Positions 1 through 5,139 of a stretch of DNA of 22,465 nucleotides are shown piece by piece. This stretch comes from a virus: positions 1 to 22,465 of the IMG/VR virus record IMGVR_UViG_3300007076_000031; one strand, given 5' to 3'. The position numbers were made by a program, and so were the translations under genes. The notes below the pieces were generated by a model. That model was not told the DNA's origin, searched no databases, and worked only from the letters and a program-made list of their open reading frames with translations. Positions within the stretch are counted from its first letter, which is position 1. Every line of letters begins with the position of its first letter.

Positions 1-18
1 CCCTGTGCTCCCTCGGGC

Positions 19-43
19 AAAAAAATCGATGTCCCGACTCGAT
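19..43 (-). terminator. Possible weak intrinsic terminator of the early operon
   Basis: On the minus strand a short inverted repeat (ATCGA at 39-43 pairing with TCGAT at 25-29, 9-nt loop) runs straight into a T7 run (complement of A19-A25). It lies about 160 nt beyond the last early gene. The stem is only 5 bp and AT-rich, so termination is uncertain. The rest of 1-206 shows no convincing gene on either strand. Confidence 0.3.
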
Positions 44-206
44 GCGGCTCGCGGTCTGCGTCTAGACACCCGCCAGGAGCGCCTGAGCCGCGCTGTGGGC
101 GACTTTTGGGGGTGACCCGCTGTGGCGCAGCCCCCTCACCCGTCCGGCCGCTCTCAGCGCAGCTCAGAGCGTTCTGGCTCGATCGCCGCTTTCGGCTTGA
201 CATCCG

Positions 207-467
207 CTACCCGGATCCGGCCCCCGGAGGGCGCCTCCGGAACAGGGGCGCACTCGGGCAGGTGGCCCAGTGCGGGGTATACCTGGGCTCGGTAGCGCTA
301 CCCGCACCCGGGTAGCCAGTAGCGGGGGCCGGATCCGCCAGCCGGCACCGGGTACCGAGCAGCACCCACTCCCCGTCCGGGTGTGGCACCGCGTTGAAGG
401 GCATGCGCTTGCCGCTGGCGGTCTCGCCCCAGAGCAACTCCGCGTTGCACGCCTTGCAGCGGCTCAC
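207..467 (-). CDS. Small zinc-site phage protein, last gene of early operon
   Basis: The product is 86 aa. It starts with Cys4-x2-Cys7 and ends with His66-x3-Cys70 in the context RYTPHWATCP. Together with a GK-RMP-NA-P-PDG core this matches a widespread small zinc-ribbon-like phage family of unknown function. The GTG start at 467 overlaps the TGA of the upstream gene (GTGA), implying translational coupling, and explains why a longer reading of the same frame should not be used. Residues about 43-60, a run of A, D, P, G and T, look like an insertion relative to the usual family layout. They are encoded by palindrome-rich DNA (206-337). The family assignment is from pattern memory; zinc binding is inferred from the cysteines and histidine. 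Confidence 0.7.
   Translation of the reverse strand: MSRCKACNAELLWGETASGKRMPFNAVPHPDGEWVLLGTRCRLADPAPATGYPGAGSATEPRYTPHWATCPSAPLFRRRPPGAGSG
212..337. repeat. Palindrome cluster with a 15-bp inverted repeat
   Basis: A perfect 15-bp inverted repeat is formed by 212-226 and 323-337 (arm core GGATCCGGCCCCCG). Inside it lie a hairpin at 224-240 (CCGGAGG/CCTCCGG, 3-nt loop) and another at 297-316 (GCTACCCG/CGGGTAGC, 4-nt loop). The cluster covers the 3' end of the 86-aa gene, whose stop codon lies just outside its edge, and could be a small palindromic element inserted in frame. Some may be GC-rich coincidence, but a perfect 15-bp pair 96 nt apart is unlikely by chance. Confidence 0.6.
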
Positions 468-841
468 GGTCGGGTCCCCTGCGCGAGCGGCGCTGTGCCG
501 GTCGGCGGCTCGGGCCCGAGGTGCAGGTAGTCCACCGCGACCAGGCCGCGCGCTCGGGCGCAGTCGAGCTCCACGCGCATGCCCTCGCTCAGCGTGCCGC
601 CGACCAGCACGATGGCGTCGCAGCGCGCCAGGCCGGCGAGGTTGTCGCGCATGCCGCGCTGGCGGTGCTCTTCGCTGAGCGTCCGGCAGTACGCCATCCA
701 CGGCAGCGAGAACGCGATGCCCTCGTGCGTCTGCACCAGCCAGCGAAGCCAGCGCTCAGCGCGCTCGAGATTCGCGACGCGCGCCGGACCGTCGGGGCCG
801 ACAGGGTGCGCGACCCAGGCAATCTGCATCACGGGGCCCAT
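464..841 (-). CDS. DUF4406/nucleoside deoxyribosyltransferase-like protein
   Basis: The 125-aa product begins with a beta strand (MQIAWVAHP) and carries the pattern RDNLAGLARCDAIVLVGG followed by SEGMRVELDCARARGLVAVDY. This is the layout of the small Rossmann-like nucleoside 2-deoxyribosyltransferase/DUF4406 group common in phages. Members of that superfamily act on nucleosides or nucleotides, but no substrate can be read here. The ATG at 841 lies 3 nt after the upstream stop; an ATG four codons in (829) is an alternative. The stop overlaps the GTG of the next gene. The C-terminal tail is rich in P, G and T and probably unstructured. The fold-level call is moderately sure; the function is not known. 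Confidence 0.65.
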   Translation of the reverse strand: MGPVMQIAWVAHPVGPDGPARVANLERAERWLRWLVQTHEGIAFSLPWMAYCRTLSEEHRQRGMRDNLAGLARCDAIVLVGGTLSEGMRVELDCARARGLVAVDYLHLGPEPPTGTAPLAQGTRP

Positions 842-844
842 CGG

Positions 845-1156
845 CTACTCGACCTCGTCCTCGTCCTCGCGCTTGCACTTGAGCTTCACGGAGCCCTCCT
901 CGAGCTTGAGCGTGAAGACCAGCGAGCCGTCGCGGTGCGCGTAGACCTCGTGCCCGAGAGACTTCATGCGCTCGATGAGCTGCGCCTTGAGGTTCTCCTC
1001 GACGACCTGCAGGTCGCGGCGACGGTACAGCGCGTCGCAGTAGGGGCCGGCCAGCTCGGCCAGCTCGGGGATGACGGGGGCCTCGGCGCCGGGGATTTCG
1101 AGCTGTCTCTTGCCGGACTTCTTGCCGTCGGTGACGGTCGTGGTCTGCTCGCTCAT
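845..1156 (-). CDS. Conserved-type phage protein, helical centre and charged tail
   Basis: The product is 103 aa. It has a disordered Ser/Thr/Lys N-terminus, a central helix with many Arg and Glu residues (about 35-68) and a C-terminal beta-like stretch (HRDGSLVFTLKLEEGSVKLK) ending in acidic residues. The pattern resembles small phage early proteins with no assigned function; I cannot name one. The ATG at 1156 overlaps the TGA of the RusA-like gene (ATGA) and is preceded by GGAG, so the start is well supported. It belongs to the early operon and is probably co-regulated with replication genes. Confidence 0.7.
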   Translation of the reverse strand: MSEQTTTVTDGKKSGKRQLEIPGAEAPVIPELAELAGPYCDALYRRRDLQVVEENLKAQLIERMKSLGHEVYAHRDGSLVFTLKLEEGSVKLKCKREDEDEVE

Positions 1157-1653
1157 GGGGTGCTCCGTTCGTCGGTGGTGGTGGGTTCGAAGAGAGAGGG
1201 CTGCGCGACGGTGGTGCCGAGCAGCGCGGCGACTTCGTCGAGTGCGTACACGCGCAGCGCGGCGCCCGGATGCTCGGCGTAGACCTTGCGCGCGATGGTC
1301 TCGACGATGCGCGAGTCGTCGTCGAAGACCAGCCCGGTCAGCGGGTCGAGCACGCCGCGCAGAAGCTTGTCCAGGTCGGGCTTGACGCACGGGCGGAGCG
1401 GCGCGCCGGCCTTCACGCTGCCGCGAGCGTTGAGATGCCCTCGCGGGCGCAGCAGGCGAAACTCGACCCGCACGACCAGCTCGCGCTCGACGTAGACCGC
1501 GTGCCGCCCGCCGTACATCGCCGCGTGCGCCGCGCCGGCGACGTTCTTCGCCCAGCGCGAAAGCTCATGCGGGTTGCTCGGGATGAGCCGGCCGCGGACG
1601 AGCTTCATGCTGCCCTTGGGCGCCGGGTCGCCGTAGACCTCGAAGGCGATCAC
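1153..1653 (-). CDS. rusA: RusA-type Holliday junction resolvase
   Basis: The 166-aa product starts IAFEVYGDPAPKGS, the typical RusA N-terminus, and has the acidic metal-binding core KPDLDKLLRGVLDPL (Asp93, Asp95) followed by VFDDDSRIVE (Asp111-113). RusA-family enzymes are dimeric, metal-dependent endonucleases that cut Holliday junctions. In phages they resolve branched DNA from recombination or replication before packaging, which fits the exonuclease/RecT pair at 5140-7613. The family is usually about 120-150 aa; the extra length is at the C-terminus. The GTG start at 1653 overlaps the upstream TGA (GTGA), and the stop overlaps the next ATG. Confidence 0.9.
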   Translation of the reverse strand: MIAFEVYGDPAPKGSMKLVRGRLIPSNPHELSRWAKNVAGAAHAAMYGGRHAVYVERELVVRVEFRLLRPRGHLNARGSVKAGAPLRPCVKPDLDKLLRGVLDPLTGLVFDDDSRIVETIARKVYAEHPGAALRVYALDEVAALLGTTVAQPSLFEPTTTDERSTP

Positions 1654-1898
1654 AGCAGTCGCCCCTGGCGCTGGCCTATCTTCGCGTGCGGCGGGCAGAA
1701 ATCGCGCTCCGGTCCGACGGTGGTCGCGTGACGCGCGCAGAGCTTCGCGTCGCAGGTACGACCGCCGTGCAACTCGAAGTCGCAGAGCTTCACGTGGGGA
1801 CGTCCGCAGCCAGGCACGCTGCAGGGCGCGCGTCGCTCCCCACGGGTGCACGTGATCACAAAATCCCCGCCGCCGAGGTCGACGCGCCTGCAGGTCAT
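1650..1898 (-). CDS. Small protein with two predicted zinc sites
   Basis: The 82-aa product has eight well-spaced candidate ligands: Cys26, Cys31, Cys39, Cys49, Cys54, His57, Cys68 and His71. The stretch CSVPGCGRPHVKLCDFEL is followed by CDAKLCARHA and CPPHA, which suggests two interleaved zinc sites, as in small phage zinc-finger proteins. Its partner (nucleic acid or protein) is unknown. The ATG at 1898 overlaps the TGA of a 25-codon ORF (ATGA); an in-frame GTG at 1928 would give ten more residues but lacks a Shine-Dalgarno. It lies directly before the RusA-like gene. Confidence 0.7.
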   Translation of the reverse strand: MTCRRVDLGGGDFVITCTRGERRAPCSVPGCGRPHVKLCDFELHGGRTCDAKLCARHATTVGPERDFCPPHAKIGQRQGRLL

Positions 1899-1972
1899 CG
1901 CCCGAGCACCCAGCAGAGCCAGCGCCACCAGCGAGACTCACGGCGCGCGCGATAGGGGCCCGAGAGAATCAC
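1895..1972 (-). CDS. 25-aa Trp/Arg-rich mini-ORF
   Basis: A GTG at 1972 sits in a GTGA overlap with the upstream stop, and the TGA at 1897-1895 sits in an ATGA overlap with the next gene, so the ORF fills the gap exactly like its neighbours. The peptide has an Arg-rich middle and a Trp-rich end (RWWRWLCWVLG), which could lie at a membrane. It may be a real micro-protein or only a coupling ORF that carries ribosomes across to the zinc gene. No family can be recognised. Confidence 0.45.
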   Translation of the reverse strand: MILSGPYRARRESRWWRWLCWVLGR

Positions 1973-2421
1973 CGCTCGCCCGGTGGCGGCACGCCCTTGC
2001 CGCGCTTGCTGCTCTTCGCGAAGCGTTCCTCGAACGCGATGATCGCCTCGTCGTTGCCCCACGCCTTGCGCAGGAACGTGACGTCCGCGGCGGTGAGATA
2101 GCCGCGCTGCTTGATCGCCTGCACCGTCGCGGCGTACTCGTCCACCCACCGGCGATTGCGGCGTGCCAGCTCGTGATCGAGACGCTCGTAGCAGCTCACG
2201 TCCACGCCGGTCTCGTCGAAGCGCCCGACGCAGACCATCCGGCCGCCGTTGAGCGGGTCGAGACGCAGACGCTCTGGGCGGGTGCCGCACTCGGCGCAGA
2301 CCGAGAAGCTACCCGCCGGTGCCCCGAAGGTCGGACGGACGTACCCGCCGCGATCGCGATCGCTCGCACGGGCTCGCTCCATCTCGCATTCGGCTTCGTC
2401 GTGGTCGTCGTTGCGGCTCAC
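1969..2421 (-). CDS. Hypothetical early protein with four-cysteine site
   Basis: The product is 150 aa, not recognised. A charged N-terminus of about 27 residues, with Asp, Glu and Arg, is followed by Cys42-x2-Cys45, then Cys64 and Cys77, which could bind one zinc. The C-terminal half (about 80-138) is predicted helical, with YLTAADVTFLRKAWGNDEAI resembling a short DNA- or protein-binding helical unit. The ATG at 2421 overlaps the stop of the DnaD-like gene (ATGA). This position, directly after a replication initiator, is where many phages encode helicase loaders or other replication accessories, but the sequence shows no ATPase motif. Confidence 0.65.
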   Translation of the reverse strand: MSRNDDHDEAECEMERARASDRDRGGYVRPTFGAPAGSFSVCAECGTRPERLRLDPLNGGRMVCVGRFDETGVDVSCYERLDHELARRNRRWVDEYAATVQAIKQRGYLTAADVTFLRKAWGNDEAIIAFEERFAKSSKRGKGVPPPGER

Positions 2422-3407
2422 TTCGGCGGCTCCGTGCGAAGCATCGACGCGACAAGCGGGCTCACCGGCTCGTGGCGCTCGATGCGCTGGTTTGACTTCG
2501 GGACGCCGGCGCGGCGCTGCTCGTGCTCGTGCCAGGCGGCGTTACCCTCGGCGAGGTAGTCGGGGAACTTCTCGGGCCCGAAGAGCGTCGCCGGACGCAG
2601 GTACTCGGTCATGCGGTCGTCCTGCAGCCAGCGATTGCAGCGGTCCCAGACGACCGTGCGCAGGTCGTCTTCGGTGAAGCCCTTGCGCAGAAGCCTCACG
2701 ACGCGGATCACGTGCGCATCGCTCGTGAAGCTCCGTCCGGTGCGCTCGTTGAGCTTGCTCAGGACGCGCTGCGCGACTGCGCGCTCGGCTGGACTCGGCG
2801 AGCCAGACTTCTTCGCGTGCCCGTTGACCCGAGGAACCAGGGCGGCCTCCGCCGCAGGCGGAGTGAGCCTGAAAGGCGATACGGCGGGGTCGTCCGAAGA
2901 TGCAACGGTGGGGACGGAAGACGCAGACGGTTCCCCCGGGTCCCCCTCCAGGTCGGAGATCGGGGTCGGAGATCGGAGATCGGAGATCGGGGTCAGTCTC
3001 GAGGGTCTCGCGAGACCCTCGCGAGCATTCGCGAGACCCTCGCGAGTGGGTTCAGGAACGTCGCAGGCTTGGCCCTCTTCGGGCACCGGCACGCGAGGTT
3101 TCGACGGCCGATCTACAACCTGGTGACGCTGCCATCCGGGAATCGAGAAGAAGGTCTGGTCGTTCGCCCGGTAGAACTTCACGAACCCGATCGCGAGAAG
3201 CTCGCGAGAGGCTCGCGAGACTCTCGCGAGGTCTGGGTCGGTCTGCCAGATCTGGCCCGCCAGGTAGCCCAGACTACCGCGCCCGTTTCCGTGATCGTCG
3301 GCGAGCAGGATCAGTCCGATCGACAGCACCCGCGCGTCGGATGAGCATCCCGCCAGGCGCTCGTTCTCCAGCCACTCGGGCTTGAGGGTGCGAATGCGTC
3401 CCGCCAT
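2418..3407 (-). CDS. DnaD-like phage replication initiation protein
   Basis: The 329-aa product has three parts. Residues 1-105 form a winged-helix-like N-domain beginning MAGRIRTLKPEWLENERLA. Residues about 106-205 are a low-complexity linker rich in P, S, E and D. Residues about 208-290 match the conserved phage C-terminal domain seen in replication proteins (LNERTGRSFTSDAHVIRVVR, then CNRWLQDD, then YLRPATLFG). Such proteins bind the phage origin and recruit the host replicative helicase. In several phages (lambda O, for example) the origin lies inside this gene, and here the gene contains the repeat arrays at 3008-3046 and 3191-3230. The ATG at 3407 overlaps the stop of a 16-codon ORF (TGATG), with GAGG 8 nt upstream. 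Confidence 0.8.
   Translation of the reverse strand: MAGRIRTLKPEWLENERLAGCSSDARVLSIGLILLADDHGNGRGSLGYLAGQIWQTDPDLARVSRASRELLAIGFVKFYRANDQTFFSIPGWQRHQVVDRPSKPRVPVPEEGQACDVPEPTREGLANAREGLARPSRLTPISDLRSPTPISDLEGDPGEPSASSVPTVASSDDPAVSPFRLTPPAAEAALVPRVNGHAKKSGSPSPAERAVAQRVLSKLNERTGRSFTSDAHVIRVVRLLRKGFTEDDLRTVVWDRCNRWLQDDRMTEYLRPATLFGPEKFPDYLAEGNAAWHEHEQRRAGVPKSNQRIERHEPVSPLVASMLRTEPPK
2955..2994. repeat. Short tandem repeat, GGAGATC units
   Basis: Six units follow each other: GGAGATC, GGGGTC, GGAGATC three times, GGGGTC. The tandem lies in the linker part of the DnaD-like gene and codes for TPISDLRSPTPISDL in that protein. It may be a slippage-prone linker or part of an origin region together with the TCGCGAG arrays. 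Confidence 0.6.
3008..3046. repeat. Candidate iteron array A (4 x TCGCGAG)
   Basis: Heptamers TCGCGAG start at 3008, 3019, 3029 and 3040, a spacing of 11, 10 and 11 nt. Three of them are full CTCGCGAG palindromes. The array also reads as an 18-bp direct repeat at a 21-nt period. Because 11 and 10 are not multiples of 3, codon or peptide repetition alone does not explain the spacing. It lies within the DnaD-like replication gene and is a candidate initiator-binding site or origin. Confidence 0.65.
3191..3230. repeat. Candidate iteron array B (4 x TCGCGAG)
   Basis: Heptamers TCGCGAG start at 3191, 3202, 3213 and 3224, exactly 11 nt apart. The last three are full CTCGCGAG palindromes. The array lies in the winged-helix part of the replication gene, 144 nt from array A. 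Constant one-turn spacing would place all four on the same face of the helix, as expected for cooperative protein binding. Confidence 0.65.
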
Positions 3408-3457
3408 CAGGCACGCCTCGTCGTGCGCGCTGTGCGCGCGTTGTCGTCGGTGGTCAC
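3407..3457 (-). CDS. 16-aa mini-ORF before replication gene
   Basis: A GTG at 3457 is preceded by AAGGAG at good spacing, and its TGA overlaps the ATG of the DnaD-like gene (TGATG). The peptide VTTDDNARTARTTRRA is polar and basic. It lies between the Cro-like regulator and the replication gene and may be a translational-coupling or leader ORF rather than a functional peptide. It is too short for any family match. Confidence 0.4.
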   Translation of the reverse strand: MTTDDNARTARTTRRA

Positions 3458-3480
3458 CGGGTCGCTCCTTCCCGGTGACG

Positions 3481-3825
3481 TCAGGCGAGCGCGGCTTGGA
3501 CTTCGTCTTCCTCGTCGTCGATGTCGGCGTCGACGAGGGGCTGCTCGTCCTCGCCGTCGGCGCACGCGTGGGCGCGGACGTTCGAAGGTCCGTGCGCGGC
3601 GATCTCCTCGGCCGACGCCTCCTGCATCCAGAGCTCCGGCTCGATCCCGAGCTGCCGGCTCACGTGCAGCGCGATCGCGATGCCGGGGCGCGAGCCCCGC
3701 TCGAGCCGGCTGACCAGCGAGTCGGCCGACAGGTTCAGGGCGCGCGAGCACTGCGACTGGGTGAAGTTGCGCTCGCGGCGCCAGCGGCGAAGGGCGATCG
3801 CGCCCTTGTTGAGCATGCGTTGCAT
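3481..3825 (-). CDS. XRE-family regulator, Cro-like, first gene of early operon
   Basis: The 114-aa product carries an XRE/Cro helix-turn-helix at about residues 7-62 (FTQSQCSRALNLSADSLVSR with LERGSRPGIAIALHVSRQLG). The C-terminus is strongly acidic (DADIDDEEDE). It is divergently transcribed from another XRE gene and heads the replication operon, the place of a Cro-type regulator in lambdoid switches. The start ATG at 3825 has no Shine-Dalgarno but lies 6 nt after a TANNNT hexamer (TACTGT), so the mRNA may be leaderless; a second ATG at 3816 is possible. Whether it represses or activates cannot be told from sequence. Confidence 0.8.
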   Translation of the reverse strand: MQRMLNKGAIALRRWRRERNFTQSQCSRALNLSADSLVSRLERGSRPGIAIALHVSRQLGIEPELWMQEASAEEIAAHGPSNVRAHACADGEDEQPLVDADIDDEEDEVQAALA

Positions 3826-3831
3826 GAGGGG

Positions 3832-3862
3832 ACAGTAATCACGCCTAGACGCAACCTTGCAA
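3832..3862 (-). promoter_or_regulatory. Putative leaderless early promoter
   Basis: On the minus strand TACTGT (3837-3832) stands 6 nt before the ATG at 3825. A weak -35 candidate TTGCAA (3857-3862) lies 19 nt upstream. The direct repeat GCAAC at 3851-3855 and 3859-3863 overlaps the -35 and could be an operator. Confidence 0.4.
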
Positions 3863-3903
3863 CTCTTTCGGCGTATGCTGCTCCGGCTGTCTGTGAACGG
3901 CCA

Positions 3904-3932
3904 TTGTGGACTGGGTCGAAATGACCTACATT
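3904..3932 (+). promoter_or_regulatory. Putative leaderless promoter of CI-like gene
   Basis: TTGTGG (3904-3909), a 17-nt spacer and TACATT (3927-3932) end 7 nt before the ATG at 3940. This predicts transcription starting at or next to the start codon, as for lambda cI from PRM. No Shine-Dalgarno precedes the gene. Confidence 0.5.
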
Positions 3933-3939
3933 CCCGTCC

Positions 3940-4365
3940 ATGGCAAAGCGGCCAGATCCAACTGTGGAACTAATCCGTCGGAACATGGTCCGGTTCAGGG
4001 AGGAGGCCGGTCTGTCGCAGGCGGACGCCGCGCTGGACTCGGGCATCCCGGTGGACAACCTGCGCCGCTACGAGAGCGGCAAGGTGCACTTCGACGTGGT
4101 CGTCCTCAAGGCGATGGCCGACGTGTATGGTCACGCGCTCGAGGACTTCTTCGCCAGCGATCCGCCGCCGGCAAAGCTTGAGGATCGCCCGGCTATCTTC
4201 GCGCGCATTCGCGGCGGCATCGAGGTCGACGACGACATCTGGGGCGACGTCGTGCGGGCGGTCGATCGCGCCAACGGGCTCGTCGCCCAGCGCCGGCGGA
4301 CGCGGCGCCCGCGCCTGCCCGCCGACGGTAAGGGCAAGCACCACCCAGACAGGTCTCGGGAGTAA
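3940..4365 (+). CDS. XRE-family repressor, CI-like
   Basis: The 141-aa product has a helix-turn-helix at about residues 9-70 (RFREEAGLSQADAALDSGIP, then NLRRYESGKVHFDVVVLKAM), typical of XRE/CI DNA-binding domains. Residues 71-115 are acidic and helical, and the last 25 are basic and probably disordered. There is no S24/LexA-like cleavage domain, so it would not self-cleave. The gene diverges from the Cro-like gene and precedes an ImmA/IrrE-like gene, a pairing in which the second protein normally destroys the repressor. It is probably the lysogeny repressor. The ATG follows a TANNNT box by 7 nt and lacks a Shine-Dalgarno. Confidence 0.75.
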   Translation: MAKRPDPTVELIRRNMVRFREEAGLSQADAALDSGIPVDNLRRYESGKVHFDVVVLKAMADVYGHALEDFFASDPPPAKLEDRPAIFARIRGGIEVDDDIWGDVVRAVDRANGLVAQRRRTRRPRLPADGKGKHHPDRSRE

Positions 4366-4498
4366 GCCCAGACCGGCACAGCATGCTGTCAACGCGTTAC
4401 GAGTCGGTCACGACAAAGGTGTGATGGTGCTAGTCCTGTAAGGGCCCTCGCTGATAGTGTCGTCGGTGGTCGGCGTTTTACCGACAGAGGGAGGCGAC

Positions 4499-5107
4499 AT
4501 GAAGGGGCCGGCGATCGCGCAAGCGCGGGTGGACTGCACGGATGGGGGACTCGACGAGCTGGTCGAGTACTGCGCGCGCGCCGCGGTGCGCCGCTCGGGC
4601 CAGCGCCGCCCTCCGTACTGCCCTCGCTTACTGGTGAAGGCGCTCAGCGTGACCGCGGTGGTCATTGGTGCCGAGTTGCCCGAGCGCGTCGACGAGATCG
4701 TCTCGATGACCGCTGAGGGGCCGATGATCCTGTACCGACGCGAGTTGGGCGCCATCGATCGCCGCTTCGCGATCGCGCATGCGGCCGGCCATCTCGCGCT
4801 CGGCGACTTCGCGACTCAGGCTCCGCTCCGCCCAGGGCTGCTCGTGCCGCGCGAGCTGCGCGCCGCGCGCGACCGCGAGCGCCGCTGCGATCGCTTCGCC
4901 GCCGCCGCCCTGGTGCCGCTCGACGACCTGGCGCGCGAGATGGCCGCGCTCGGCGGCGCCGCCACCGGCGATCGCGAGACGCAGCACCAGGACTGGCTCG
5001 ACCGGCTCGATCGCCTCGGCGAGATCTTCATGGTCCCGCCCAACACGATCCGCCGGCGCATCGGCGAGCTGTCCGTGTTCCACGTGAAACAGACAGATTC
5101 ACCTTGA
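4499..5107 (+). CDS. ImmA/IrrE-like protein with degenerate active site
   Basis: The 202-aa product has the ImmA/IrrE layout: RFAIAHAAGHLALGD (93-102 region), then ERRCDRFAAAALVP (127-140). Active members have an HExxH motif plus a downstream Glu before A-(N/D)-x-FA as third zinc ligand. Here the motif is His94-Ala-Ala-Gly-His98, lacking the catalytic Glu, and the third-ligand position is Arg129. It is therefore probably not an active metalloprotease by the usual mechanism and may act as a binding partner or antagonist. In intact pairs ImmA cleaves the XRE repressor encoded next door, and this gene lies directly after one. The ATG at 4499 was chosen because GGGAGG stands just upstream; a GTG at 4457 gives a longer but less likely form. 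Confidence 0.7.
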   Translation: MKGPAIAQARVDCTDGGLDELVEYCARAAVRRSGQRRPPYCPRLLVKALSVTAVVIGAELPERVDEIVSMTAEGPMILYRRELGAIDRRFAIAHAAGHLALGDFATQAPLRPGLLVPRELRAARDRERRCDRFAAAALVPLDDLAREMAALGGAATGDRETQHQDWLDRLDRLGEIFMVPPNTIRRRIGELSVFHVKQTDSP

Positions 5108-5133
5108 CGTGTTCGGCTAGACTCAAATAGGGT
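5104..5133 (+). promoter_or_regulatory. Putative promoter of recombination genes
   Basis: TTGACG (5104-5109), an 18-nt spacer and TAGGGT (5128-5133) end 6 nt before the ATG at 5140. The hexamer fits TANNNT, and the gene has no Shine-Dalgarno, so the transcript may be leaderless. It overlaps the end of the ImmA-like gene and would let the exonuclease/RecT genes be expressed separately from the repressor. Confidence 0.4.
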
Positions 5134-5139
5134 CGCTTC

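Noticed and set aside
1969-2421. Helicase loader (DnaC-like) after the DnaD-like gene
   Set aside because: The position would suit one, but no Walker A or B motif is present in the 150-aa product.
2955-3230. CRISPR array
   Set aside because: Repeats are 7-18 bp with 3-4 nt between them, have no spacers of 25-40 nt, and lie inside a coding gene.
4366-4498. Operator or riboswitch in the gap before the ImmA-like gene
   Set aside because: Only a 5-bp inverted repeat (GTCGG/CCGAC, 4469-4485) and a normal Shine-Dalgarno were found, too little to support a regulatory RNA.
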